A stretch of 64,000 bases of DNA from Theropithecus gelada (lineage: Eukaryota > Chordata > Mammalia > Primates > Cercopithecidae): positions 4,645,840-4,709,839 of the forward strand of contig NC_037673.1 of assembly GCF_003255815.1 (NCBI RefSeq). Direction: 5' to 3'. Made by a program: the position numbers and the translations under genes. The notes under the pieces are model-generated. The model was not told the DNA's origin. It did not search any database and saw only the letters and a program-made list of their open reading frames with translations. This document shows, one piece after another, positions 28,986 to 42,480 of the stretch (positions within the stretch are counted from its first letter, which is position 1; every line of letters begins with the position of its first letter).

Positions 28986-29624
28986 CCTGAATGTTGGCCT
29001 GAAAATGATTTCCTTGCTAGACTTAAAATTGATGGATTTCAATCCCTACTAAGTGGTCATTGTTGGACTTTGTGAAGAATGGGCCATCCAAATGAAGTTT
29101 GCAGTGTCTGCCAGTGGCCACAAAACATCCAAGTTCTTGAAAACATCCATTTAAACCAGCTTTGATTTACTTAAGTGAATACTGTGAATCTGTAATACAA
29201 TATTCTTGTTTACTTTTTTACTTGGCATTGAGTGGCCTGGCCTCATCCTTATCAGGAACAGGTCCCATTCCCCCTCCCGGCCCGTGGGTCAGCTTTAGTG
29301 GCCAGAGTGAAAAGCGACAAATTGCTATGAAAAAGGCATATAGCCAGAGGCCTGGAATTCAAAAGGAGCATTTCAACCATGCGCAGCTGGAGAACCCCAA
29401 CAGGATGGCAAGCAGGGTCAAAGTCCCAGCCCCTGGGCACAGGAAGGAGTGGAAGAGAGGTTCCCAGATGTGGAGGAAGTCACAGTCGCTGAGAGCAGGC
29501 CTGTGGATGTGTCTCTTGGGTGGACAGTGAATACGCTGCAGAAATTACAGCAGTCAAACCTTCCCAGGAGCTTGCATATCCACGGAGACTTTTCCAACAA
29601 CTACTGTGGCTGAGCTTGGGGTAG
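28986..29624. other. non-coding DNA
   Basis: No gene or named repeat. A plus frame at 29162-29530 (122 aa) has no recognisable domain and overlaps an equally featureless antisense frame. Confidence 0.5.

Positions 29625-32283
<2,659 letters not shown>

Positions 32284-32321
<38 letters not shown>
32284..32321. repeat. (GT)n microsatellite
   Basis: Perfect GT dinucleotide run of about 19 units with no interruptions, so it is likely to vary in length between individuals. Confidence 0.97.
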
Positions 32322-32324
<3 letters not shown>

Positions 32325-32344
32325 GTAAGAACCTTGAGCACTCA

Positions 32345-32480
32345 GCCAACTCCAACCATGGAAGGAGGAAAACTTAAAGTTGGAAGGATCTGGAAGATCA
32401 TCTGGTGAAATCCTCTCCCATCTCATGCATGAGTCACACTACAGTGTCTGACACAGGGCACTTCAGCCTTGGCTTGCATC
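32345..32480 (+). repeat. possible L3/CR1-type LINE fragment
   Basis: 'aaagttggaaggatctggaa' followed by 'gatcatctggtgaaatcc' resembles the ancient motif 'agagctggaagggacc...gatcatctagtccaa' found in L3/CR1-type relics. Weak and short. Confidence 0.3.
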
Positions 32481-32840
32481 TACCTCATGATGAGTGGCTC
32501 ATCACCTGAAGGGGTGGTTTGTAGATGCACAATTCTTATAGCAAAGTCATGATCTGATTCTATTGAAGTGCACCTACTTGTGGCATCATAGACTTGTTCA
32601 AGTCGTATCCGTGGAGGTCACCTGTATCCAGGGCTCCTCCAAGGGGGCCTCCAGTCCATCCTCACATCCTCCACTGAGTGCTTTCTCTGTGGGCATGCAG
32701 AAGACAGAAGCCACACTGCTTAAGATGTGAGCAGCCAGCCCTGCCCAGCACTGACAGACACTGTCCCATACCCTACCAACCCACGAATGCTTCCATAAAT
32801 GCACTCTCAGGTTTCCTGAGTTTAGTCTAGAAAAAGTATG

Positions 32841-33258
32841 TGACACAGTTTGGGTATTTGTCCCCAGCCAAGTCTCTGGTTGAACTGTAAAACTCAAGCT
32901 GGAGGTGGTGCCTGGTGGGAGGTGACTGGATCTTAAGAGTGGATCCCTCAAGGCTTGGTGCGGTCTTCATGAGAGTGAGTGAGTTCTTGTGAGATCTGGT
33001 CATTTAAAAGTTTTGTGGCACCGCCCCCCACAATATCTGTCTCCTGTTCCTGTTTTTACCATGCGACATGCTGCTTCCCCTTTGCCTTCCACCATGATTG
33101 TAAGCTTTCTGAGGTCTCCCTGGACGCTGAGGAGATGCCAGCACAGGGCTCCCTGTAAAGCAAATTGTGTAAAACTGTGAGCCAATTAAACATTTTTTCC
33201 TTATAAATAACCTAGTTTCAGATATTTCTTTACAGCAATGCAAGAATGGCCTAATACA
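32841..33258 (+). mobile_element. MaLR LTR (MST-type), solo, sense
   Basis: Starts TGACACAGTTTGGGTATTTG and contains 'tgccttccaccatgattgta', 'actgtgagccaattaaacat' with the polyadenylation region, and a terminus AATGGCCTAATACA. The flanks GTATG (32836-32840) and GCATG (33259-33263) look like the 5-bp duplication with one transition. No internal region, so it is a solo LTR. Confidence 0.88.
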
Positions 33259-33454
33259 GCATGGAACTCTGATGGCTGGCAATTGTGTGGACAACTATGC
33301 CTAAATACCCAGAAACTCCTAACTTCACATCACCCATTTAAATTGAATCCTGTGTATCTTGTTGCAGTTCTCTTCCTTTTTGAAACATTCTGAAGGTCAG
33401 TTCTGTCATCTATATCAGCTATCCCTTTGAATTTGCTTCATGTACAAATCTTTT

Positions 33455-34735
33455 AAATTTTTAATTATAACTTCTATTTTAAATTCAAGGGTACATGTGC
33501 AGGCTTCTTATATAGGTAAACTGCATGTCACAGGGGTTTGGTGTACAGATTATGCTATCACTCAGGTAACAAGTATAATATTCCAAAGGTATTTTTTCTT
33601 ATCCTCTCCCTCCTCCTAACCTCCAGTAGGCCCGGTGTATGTTGTTCCCCTCTTTCTGTCCATTTGTTCTCCTTGTTTAGATCCCACTCAAAATTGAGAA
33701 TATGAAGTATTTGCTTTTCTCTTCCTGCATTAGTTTGCCGAGGATAATGGTCTCTACCTTCATCCATGTTTTTGTAAAGACATGACCTCATGCTTTTTTG
33801 TGGCTCTGTAGTTTCCATAGTGTATAAGTACCAGATTTTCTTTATATCATCTTGTTGATGGGCATTTAGGTTGATTCCATGTCTTTGCTATTGTAAATAA
33901 TGCTGCAATGAACATATGCATGCATGTGTCTTTATGGTAGAGTAATTTATAATCTTTTGGACATATACCCAATAATGCAATTGCTGGGTCAGATGGTAAT
34001 TCTGTTTCAAGTTCTCTGAGGGATAACGACACGGCTTTCCACCATGGCTGAACTAATTTAGTTTCACCGGCAGTATATATGTGTTCTCTTTTCTCCACAA
34101 TCTCATCCGCATCTCTTATTTTTTGACTTTGTATAATAGTCATTCTGAATGGTGTGAGATGGCACTTCATTGTAGTTTTGATTTGCATTTCTCTAATAAT
34201 GAGTAATGCTGAGCATTTTTTCATATGCTTGTTGGATGCATGCATATCTTCTTTTGAAAATTATCTGTTCATGCCCTTTGCCCACCTTTTAATGGGATTG
34301 CTTGTTTGTTTCTTGTAAATATGTTTAAGTTCCTTATAGATGCTGGATATTAGACCTTACTCAGATGCACAGTTTGCAAACATTCTCTCCCATTCTGTAG
34401 GTTTTCTGTTTACTCTGTTGACAGTTTCTGTTGCTGTGCAGAAGCTCTTTAGTTTAATTAGGTCTGATTTGTCAAATTTTGTTTTCATTGCAATTGCTTT
34501 TGGAGCCTTCATCATAAAATTTTTGCCAGGTCCTATGTCCAGAATGGTATTTCCTAGGTTATCTTCCAGGGTTTTTATAGTTTTAGGTTTTACAATTAAC
34601 TCTTTAATCCATCCTGAGTTTATTTCTGTGTATGGTGGGAGGAAGGGGTCCAGTGTCAATCTTCTGCATATGGCCACATGTGCAGATCTTATAAGCATGA
34701 TTTTTGTGCCTTCATCCAAACCACTGAATAGAAGT
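33455..34735 (-). mobile_element. 5'-truncated L1 (L1MA/L1PB-like), antisense
   Basis: The plus strand shows reverse L1 3' UTR ('gggtacatgtgcaggcttct') and then the reverse of the ORF2 C-terminal part. A minus-strand frame at 33847-34245 includes [10 protein letters not shown] and [14 protein letters not shown], and upstream ORF2 text continues to 34735. Stops break the frame. Divergence is intermediate, older than the L1PA copies in this window. Confidence 0.88.
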
Positions 34736-36799
34736 TAACACATGATAAAGAGCAAGACCCAACAGCATGCCATTAAGGGTTTCCTCTTGATTGACCCCAA
34801 TTAATTAGTAGCAGTCTTTGAACAGACTGTTAAGGCAGCTCTGATCTGTTGAACTGTGGCTTCATCTAGTACATGGGAATATCAAAAGGACAGCTACTTG
34901 CCAGGTGAAGTGGGAAGCCAGAAACTCACCACGCTATTTGGTATACCAATTGAGAATGCTCCTTAAATCTAAGGATCACTCTTCATTAATCTTTATTTAA
35001 CTATCACCCAGCAAATAAAGTTGACTAAATACAAAGAGAAAACTAACTGGGCTGGACCTGGAGATCACTGCTCCTTTTCAATTGCTCATTTGCCTGTTAA
35101 TAATTCCTTCTGAATTGCTGTCAGTGATCAATGCTGAACTGACTGGCCCAGCATCTCTGGAATTCATCCTTTTGCCAATTTTGAAATTGGAAAAATATTA
35201 GCCTTTTCCACTCATCTGACCCCTCTCTCACAATTTAACATTTTCTCATGGAAAATAACTCCTCTTTCCTATCTGCAAATACTCGAAGGCCCTGTGTTGT
35301 GACTCTGGTGGACCTGAAACATTGAAGCTTCCTGGAACATCTGATCTCCTTCTTTCTTGCTGCCCCCGCCCCGCAGTGGAGCAGAGTACTCTTACTAACA
35401 CGTCTCTGCTGTCAGCCTGAATGTTGTCTTCTGCTCGAAGATGATGGGAACACAATGGTCATCTAGAGGTGCTGCCCTCACTCTGTCCTCTCTGAGTATA
35501 ATAAATCTTCCCAAGGGTGGGCCTGTCCTTTTCTTTCTGTACTTGCTTTGCTTGTATCAAGTAGTTCCATCTGATGGCTGATAATAAAGTGGTGGATTTC
35601 TCAGAAATTGAAAAGTGGAAAGAAGCTTAGGGTGTTGCCTTCCTCACTTTAATTTTCTGGAGAACAAAAGTAAAGTAATAAGTACTAAAGCATTCAGTGC
35701 TATGGTCTGTCAGTAATTTGTAAAATAAATAATAGAACCTGAAACACACAGATGATGAGTATATAAATTACATGTTCAAAATTTGAACTTATAAAAGAAT
35801 CTAGCAGAAATTAAATGCAAAATTTGTGAGTGTTAAATGTTCTGTTTGTTCTCATGGATTTCATTAACTATAGAAAATAACCAACTAATTTAAATATTAA
35901 TTACAATGATCATTATTAATTGAACTGTAAGTAATAGTTATTTGAAAGTTTTGCTATAATGTTATAAAAGAAAAGTGTCAGAATACACAAGAAAAACAAT
36001 ATGTGCATGTTATTTCTGTCTGTGGACATGCATCTCTCAGAGGGACCAAAGCTGGAATAATTCTCTGTGCCAGCTATTTTTCCAAGATCCTGACTTATTT
36101 CGAAGATCTTTTGGTAATTGGTTCCTATTCTTCTGGCAAGCCACCTGTAAGCTAAGGCAGAAGCTAAGAAGGAGTAAAATGGGTGGAGTTGATATGATTT
36201 TAGCATTACTTCATGATACTGTAATGCAAGCTCTTAGCTCCTGAGTCCGCGCATTTTTTCACAGGGCGTGTGGTTGATTTATTAAGGCTATTCAGGTCAA
36301 GGAATACGAGTTTTTATTTCATTTAAAATTTAAAAAGAGATTTGTTCAGAGAAATATTGAATTTGGGATATTTATCTATGATTTAAAACAATAATATAAG
36401 TCAATTTAAAGTCAGCAATTCTAGTGTAAGACTTATTTGGTTACGAGAAGTATTGGTGCCTATAAGTGAATGATACTTTTGCTTCTATTATATCAATGTA
36501 ATTTAATTGAACCCAAATAAAGCTAAACCCAAGGCAGGTATTTTATGTCACTTCAAAATTTGAAATTTAATTACATAAAAAAGAATTGGCCTTTTTTTTT
36601 TTTCTTTTAATGCTTTGGTGCTCCTCTACACCTATGCTATGTGTTAAGGTTGAGCTATGAGGAAATTCTGTTGGAGAGAATCAGCATGGTACCATGCTGT
36701 GGCAGCTGCTGGATGGTGGTGTGGACAGTCCTCACCAGGCCTTGCTGCTGATGCTATCCAAATCCAGTGTGTGTGGGGGGGGCAGGGCGGGGGATGGTT
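34736..36799. other. non-coding DNA
   Basis: No gene or named repeat recognised in about 2 kb. A G-rich run lies at 36773-36793. Short frames lack domains. Confidence 0.55.
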
Positions 36800-36962
36800 T
36801 GCTCTTCCATGTGTAATCCCAGACCAGTGGCATCAGCACCACCTGAAAACTGGAAGACACCCCGAGATCCCTGAGTCAGAAACTCTAGGAATGGAACGCA
36901 GCAATCTTGTCTTAAGAATCCCTCCAGATGGTTCTACTCTATGCTAAAGTCCAGAAACCACC
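36800..36962. mobile_element. hAT-Charlie MITE relic (MER5/MER20-like)
   Basis: 'accagtggcatcagcaccac', 'agtcagaaactctaggaatg' and 'gctaaagtccagaaaccacc' follow the order of a common hAT MITE ('agcatcagcatcacctgg', 'gaatcagaaactct', 'aaagtttgagaaccac'). It directly precedes the left arm of an inverted repeat. Confidence 0.6.
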
Positions 36963-36997
36963 GATCTAGGTCACACTCCCTAGAGACTCAACAATTT

Positions 36998-37250
36998 TGC
37001 TGGAAGCAGCTTAATTCAAGATCAACACAGGACACATGCCTGTGAAGCACTAAGAAAAATAGAAATGGTGGAATCTGGTTTTTATATACCAAAGACAGGA
37101 CCAAGTCCAACAGTTTCAATATTCCTTCAAGGCCAGAAAATATTGTCTTACAAATCACAGTTCTGGGTAGGAAAGAACTAAGCACAGCACTGGAGAGGTG
37201 ACGATGTCCTTCAGCAGTTTACGGTCTCGGGGGATCCTCTAGTACAAACA
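36998..37250 (-). repeat. left arm of ~245-bp inverted repeat A
   Basis: Its reverse complement aligns with 38033-38287 at about 88% by hand alignment, from ACTAGAGGAT at the inner end to AAGCTGCTTCCAG at the outer end. A minus-strand frame at 36988-37185 (65 aa) and a plus-strand frame in the other arm share SGLEGILKLLDLVLS, but they diverge by frameshift and I recognise no protein family. It may be a copy of an interspersed repeat that I cannot name. Confidence 0.85.
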
Positions 37251-38032
37251 GCTTCAGGTGATTTTCAAGGTTATCTGTGTTATTAAGAGTCTGCTGAACA
37301 AGTTAAGTGTTTTATTGTATGTATTCTAATTGTCCAATGAAGTTTTTTTTGAGGTTATCTAAATTATCATCAAAATCTGCTAATCTTCAAATAGAGTATT
37401 TTATTTATCCCTCATTTTCAAGTCGTTGATTAACAACTAGCTACAACTAACATTGCTTCCAAATGTTTGAAATTAATGAGTCCACAGCAGGGCAGTGCAA
37501 CCAGAAAGAGGACTCTAGTCAGGCGCACATTGGCTCAAGAACGGTGAGACGATGAGTCAGGAAACCAGAGATGCAGCCCTTCTTGTGTGCTCACCTCTCC
37601 CGTGCCTGTGTTCAGACTCACGCAGAAGTTTCCTATGGTAACTTTGCATGTCTGCAGACAAAAAGGACAAGTAAAGGCAGACATGTCTATTTAAACATTT
37701 CACAGTTTTAACAGGCATTTAAAACATATACCAAGTCACACATGGCCACTTTAGCTGATGGCTGCTGTATATGCTGGAGAGTTTATCCATACAGGCTTCA
37801 AGACACAATCTTCCTTCCACCAAGAGTTTATTAGGGATACTTTGTAATATAACACTAAAGACTACTCAAAGAGACTCATGCACTCCCTTCCACATGCCTG
37901 AGAGTTTGAGAAATAGACATGCGGCAAGTGAATGAAAAGTCAGTGCTGGAAAGACTCAGAACATGCACAGCCCACCTTCACAATCTGGTCCAAAATAACC
38001 ATCCTGGTTCAAAGCAGTTGGTGACTGACAGT
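37251..38032. other. spacer between arms of inverted repeat A
   Basis: About 780 bp of ordinary AT-rich sequence with no gene or named repeat recognised. Confidence 0.55.
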
Positions 38033-38287
38033 TTTTACTAGAGGATACCCCGAGACCATAAACTGCTGAAAGACATTGTCACCCCTCAGTGCCGTGCTTA
38101 GTTCTTTCCTACCCAGAACTACAATTTGTAAGATGTTATTTTCTGGCCTTGAGGGAATATTGAAGCTGTTGGACTTGGTCCTATCTTTTGCATATATGAA
38201 AAACAGATTCCACCATTTCTATTTTTCTTACGGTGTTTCACTCGCATGTGTTCTGCGTTGACCTTGAATTAAGCTGCTTCCAGTTGC
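38033..38287 (+). repeat. right arm of ~245-bp inverted repeat A
   Basis: Direct-strand partner of 36998-37250. Shared blocks include GTGCTTAGTTCTTTCCTACC and GATTCCACCATTTCTATTTT. Most differences are transitions plus a few 1-bp indels. Similarity stops sharply after CTTCCAG. Confidence 0.85.
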
Positions 38288-39406
38288 ATTTAAGTTGCTT
38301 GCCAGTTCACGATCTGTACTTCAGCTTCTTTCAGAAAAGGTTACTGGAGCCAAGAAGAAAGTAGTACGAACACTAATGCTGTGGTTCCAGCATCAACAAT
38401 AGCAAAATCCCTCGTGTTCCCCCAGCTGGGGGATCTCCTGCAAATGCTCTCACAGTGCCCTGTGCTGCTTGTCCACCACATTTGTGATACTGTCATTGAG
38501 TATCTGTGTTTCAACGTGTCTTTTCCACCAGAATGCAAGTGTCAGGAAGACAAACAGCACATATTTTATATTCTGCACTCTATTTTTCACATCCAGTAGC
38601 ACATCTAGCATATTGTAGGTACTCAATACATTTTTGTATAAATAGTAAGCATATACATATACATATATACATCATATATTGATATTACAGCACATATCAC
38701 ATGGTAGTTTTTCGCATTCATTTTCTTGCCTGGGTTTCTTGCTGAGCTGAATAGAATCATTCTTCAACCCACATCTAGTGCAATGCCTGTTATCTAGGGG
38801 ATAGCAAATTGTTTTATTATTAAGGGATAACTCTTGAGATCCAGGAGTGAGTAAATATGGCCTGAATTCTCATTCTCACGGCTGATGAAGGACTGTTAAA
38901 TTAACCATTCTATGTTCCAGTGTTCTCATCCATTATACAGACATAATCATATTTATTTTTATTTCCCTAACACATTCTAAGGCTATAGGGAAAAAATGAT
39001 GGGACAACAGAGTGAGCCTTGAAAACAAAGGCATTATGTGATTCTGTAAAAACAATGAAGCTATTATTTCTGGTCTACTTTTCTCCTTTTGAAATATCTG
39101 TCCTATTCTAGTAACTCGGGCAGAATCTGAATAAAATACTCTCCCCATTTTACTGATTATATTCTCTAAGTAGCATTTTCCTTCTTAGCACATGACTAAA
39201 AACTATGCAGTGAAAGACAAAGATCTGCCATATAGACCTATCCTGTTTCGATTTCTTCTGCAGATGTTTCAATACTACTTAGAGTGTCCCAAACCCAGAG
39301 GACTTATCCTCAGTCACCTGTGATTCCTTTTGCAGCCAAAATGAGAATTAGTCTCCCTAGAAGCCCACAGAGGAGGTGGCTGAGGGGCCATGAGAAATGC
39401 AGCATG
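38288..39406. other. non-coding DNA with L2/MIR-like scraps and a TATACA tract
   Basis: 38595-38640 ('agcatattgtaggtactcaa') looks like an L2 3' end. 38645-38690 is TATACATATACA-type low complexity. 38915-38990 resembles a decayed antisense MIR. No gene. Confidence 0.45.
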
Positions 39407-39794
39407 TGATGGTTAATTTTATGTGACAACTTGGCTGGGCCATGAGATTAAACATTACTGTGGGTAGGTCCATGAGGGTGTTTCTGGATGAAGTTAATAT
39501 TTGAATTGTTGCAGTGAACAGAGCAGACTGCGCTCCCCAGCACGGATGGGCCTCATCCAATCCATGGAGGGACTGAATGGAACAAAAGGGCTGAGTAAGA
39601 AAGAATTTACTGTTTTCCTGCCTGAATGTCTTTGAGCTGGGACATTGGTCCTTTACTGCCTTTGGACTCAGACCTGGACTGAAACTTACACCATCAGCCC
39701 CTCTGGGTCTGCAGTTTGCTGGATACAGATCTTGTTACTTCTCAACATCTTTAATTAAATGACACAATTCCTCTGGGGAACCCTGACTAATACA
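39407..39794 (+). mobile_element. ERVL-type LTR (MLT2-like), solo, sense
   Basis: Starts TGATGGTTAATTTTATGTGA and ends 'ggaaccctgactaataca', the ends of the MLT2/ERVL LTR group. Internal text 'gatgggcctcatccaatcca' also fits. Same class as the antisense LTR at 8039-8581 but a different, more diverged subfamily. No clean 5-bp duplication found. Confidence 0.78.
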
Positions 39795-40668
39795 TGGTGC
39801 GTGGAGAACCTCAACATCACTAAAACCCTCATGGTGACCACAACTTCCCACCCTGATGTCCAACTCCAGGAGCAGAGAATATCCTACAGTAGTTGCAAAT
39901 TAATAAGAATTAAAAGGCCTTTTTTACCCATAACCTGACTGCTGGGCCACATATTGATGATTGAAAACACCCACCCTGTTATGTACCTTCTCACCAAGGT
40001 GATGAAGACCAGGATGACAGAGAAATTGTAATCATAGAGGTAGAAACAGAGGACATATTTGAAAAAAAAATCCCACATTAAACAATGTGGGATGAGTCTG
40101 AGGAGGGTTGAGGTGGAGAAGTGTAAACCCATATAAGCCATTTAGAAAAGCAATGCTGGGCACCACCTTCTTGCCACTGCCTTAACCACATTCAGGCACC
40201 TCTCCTTTCAGAAGCATTGCTGGAGTGTGATCAGTCCTCCAGTCCACAGCCTCTTCTGGGCTGGAATGGTGAGAACATATACCAGGTCTAAAGCCAAGCT
40301 TGCAATAGGAATTAGACAAATTCAAAGAACTAAGAACGTCAACATGATCTTTTCATGACACTTTGGAATATAAAGTAAGTCATGCCCAGACATATTGTGC
40401 TCTGCAGTGGTGGCACCACGGCGAAGGTGCTCCCTTTCCCTTGGGAGGAGATGAGTCATCCTCCGCCTCCAGTCTATGGCACTGCTGAGCCTCGAAGCAT
40501 CCATTTGCAATTTCTATGCTCTCGGGGGTATTCTCCCACCTAGTGCATGATACTTATAAATGGAAAGGTACAGAGAGTTGTGTAGCCAAATTGCAAGCAT
40601 AGGAATATTGGTGTAAAACAGAAGGTATAAAGAAATAAAGCCTCTTTCTATCTCCAGTAATTGTGATT
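39795..40668. other. non-coding DNA with a perfect 10-bp hairpin
   Basis: No gene recognised; a minus frame at 39884-40141 (85 aa) has hydrophobic stretches but no family I know. A short hairpin, ATCCCACATT / AATGTGGGAT with loop AAAC, lies at 40070-40093. Confidence 0.5.
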
Positions 40669-40677
40669 TAACTACTT

Positions 40678-40951
40678 TCTTTTTTGAGACAGGGTCTTGC
40701 TCTGTCACCCAAGCTGAAGTGCAATGATGCAATTGCAGCCTCAACCTCCTGAGCTCAAGTGATCCTCCTACCTCAGCCTCCTGAGTAGCTGGGACTATAG
40801 GTGCATGCCACCATGCTTGGCTCTATTTTTTTGTAGAGACAGGATCTTGCTATGTTGCCCAGGCTGCTCTTGAACTCATAGCTTCAAGCAATCCTCCTGC
40901 CTCGGCCTCCCAAAGTGATGGAATTACAAGTGTGAGCCACTGCACCTCACC
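40678..40951 (-). mobile_element. AluJ-type SINE, antisense
   Basis: Starts TTTTTTGAGACAGGGTCTTG and ends 'gagccactgcacctcacc', with J-type diagnostic-like text ('ttgtagagacaggatcttgc'). Flanks TAACTACTT (about 40668) and TAACTATTA (40952) fit a diverged target duplication. Confidence 0.93.
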
Positions 40952-42083
40952 TAACTATTAATACTTCCTTGATAGAAAGAAGTTGAAAAGATAGCTCTTG
41001 CTAAAAGAATGAGGGAAAGGGTCTGCAGCTCTAAAATCTAACTCTAACAGCAAACTTCATGAGATGAAACCAGGCTTCTCACGAGTCTGAGAATGGCAGT
41101 AGCTGAAGTCAGCCCGGAACTGTGATTTCCTGTTGAATGTGGCAGCTCAGATCATGGTGTGCTGAAAGATTGCTTGGCGTCAGAGGTATTCAGGGTGGGT
41201 TCCATACAAGCACCATAAAATAATAATAATAGTAAACATCAGTTATTTTAAACCTGACAGTGGTACTCAGCCTGGAATCAGAATAATCCTGATGAGTGTC
41301 CCAACTATGTGAAGAGAACCTCAGGGCATAGCTGGACAAAGTACACAAGTCAAGAGAAAGCCGAGCTGCTCTGCAGTCCGGAGCATGGGGAGTGCCGGAG
41401 GAAGTCTGGGGATGAAGAGGGGCAGGAAAACGGAGGCGTGGCCAATTAGAGGAGGCTCCTCAGAGGCTGCTGGGATGAGGAGTGACAAAAGACCAGCAGC
41501 AGTGGCCAGTTAACCGAGAAGGGGTAAATGTCCCATGGAAGTCACTTGGTATGGTAATGGCAGAAGATCTCTGAATGAAACAAGGTTTAGTGCTCATTCT
41601 TAAGAAGTTTCGTGTATTGTCCTAGATATTGAACATTGCTGCTGCTCCCAAAACGTTCCTACTAACAAACATCTTACATATGGACTGTTTGAGGTATTGA
41701 GATCAAAGAGAATGACTTCTGTTTCGCAGACTGTGAGAGGAGTAAAGAAGAGACCAGGTGCCTTGAGAAATACAGAAGGGAGATGAGAAGGAAGGAGGCC
41801 TGAGTTTCTCAAACCCTGCACATTCCCAGAAATGACTATTTTCAGGACTGACCCTTCGTTAGTTCTTGGGAAGCAAACTCTGAATTCTGGAATGTTCTGC
41901 CTGGGAAGAATGTTTTTGTATGGCTGAGGCCTTGGGTCGCATGGCACCAGTTGAACAGGTTGTTAATGCTAGCAATATGATTTATGCTGAGTGCCTAATT
42001 CTGCTCTGGAAAACTGGAATCTGAGTATCTGACTCCAGTCATATAAATGCTTCAGGTCTGCAGGACTGGCTCCCAATAAGAAC
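40952..42083. other. non-coding DNA
   Basis: No gene or named repeat. An AATAATAATAGT tract lies near 41221. The last part probably belongs to the LTR-like unit that follows. Confidence 0.5.
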
Positions 42084-42244
42084 CCTGGACACAAAGGCTC
42101 AGGTTAACTTCCTAGACACCAACACTCAGGTGAGCTGTATGGAAACCAATGCTCAGGTGAGCTTCCTGGATGCCAAGGCCCAGGTGGGCTTCCTGGACTC
42201 CAAGGCCAGGTGATGTTCCTGGACACTCAGGCTCAGGTAAGCTT
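42084..42244. repeat. 27-bp minisatellite, six copies
   Basis: Six tandem units: 42084-42110, 42111-42137, 42138-42164, 42165-42191, 42192-42217 (26 bp) and 42218-42244. The typical unit begins CCTGGACACC, continues AAGGCTCAGGT, and ends GAGCTT. Because 27 is a multiple of three, a minus-strand frame (42112-42300) shows a nine-residue repeat such as GLGIQEAHL. I regard this as a by-product. Confidence 0.95.
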
Positions 42245-42480
42245 CTGTGGTTGGTAAGAGTTCGCATACACTGTTGCACAATATTGGGAGAATTAAGCAT
42301 GTCCGTGGGACTCCACTGTGAGAGGATGCCTGGAAGCTCTATTCCTCTGCTGGAATAATTCCTATTCCTTTGCTGTAATAAACTGTAACTGTAAGTATAA
42401 TAGCTTTTCTGAATCCTGTAGGTCTTTCCAGTGGATCGTAGAAGCTGAGGATGGTCTTGGGACCCCCCAACACAGAGAGG
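42245..42480 (+). mobile_element. probable ERV LTR 3' part
   Basis: Downstream of the minisatellite the text 'tggaagctctattcctctgc', AATAAA at 42378-42383, 'ctgtaactgtaagtataata', 'tctttccagtggatcg' and 'tgggaccccccaa' is laid out like an LTR R/U5 region. Together with the 27-bp repeats it would be one LTR starting before 42084. Termini and family are not resolved. Confidence 0.5.

Noticed and set aside
34340..34738. 132-residue plus-strand frame as a gene
   Set aside because: Antisense of L1 ORF2 (the true L1 strand is minus); hydrophobic content comes from reverse-reading L1.
36988..38261. Shared peptide SGLEGILKLLDLVLS in the two arms of inverted repeat A as evidence of a duplicated gene
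   Set aside because: Nucleotide identity alone explains it; frames break by indels within each arm and show no codon-position bias that I could see.
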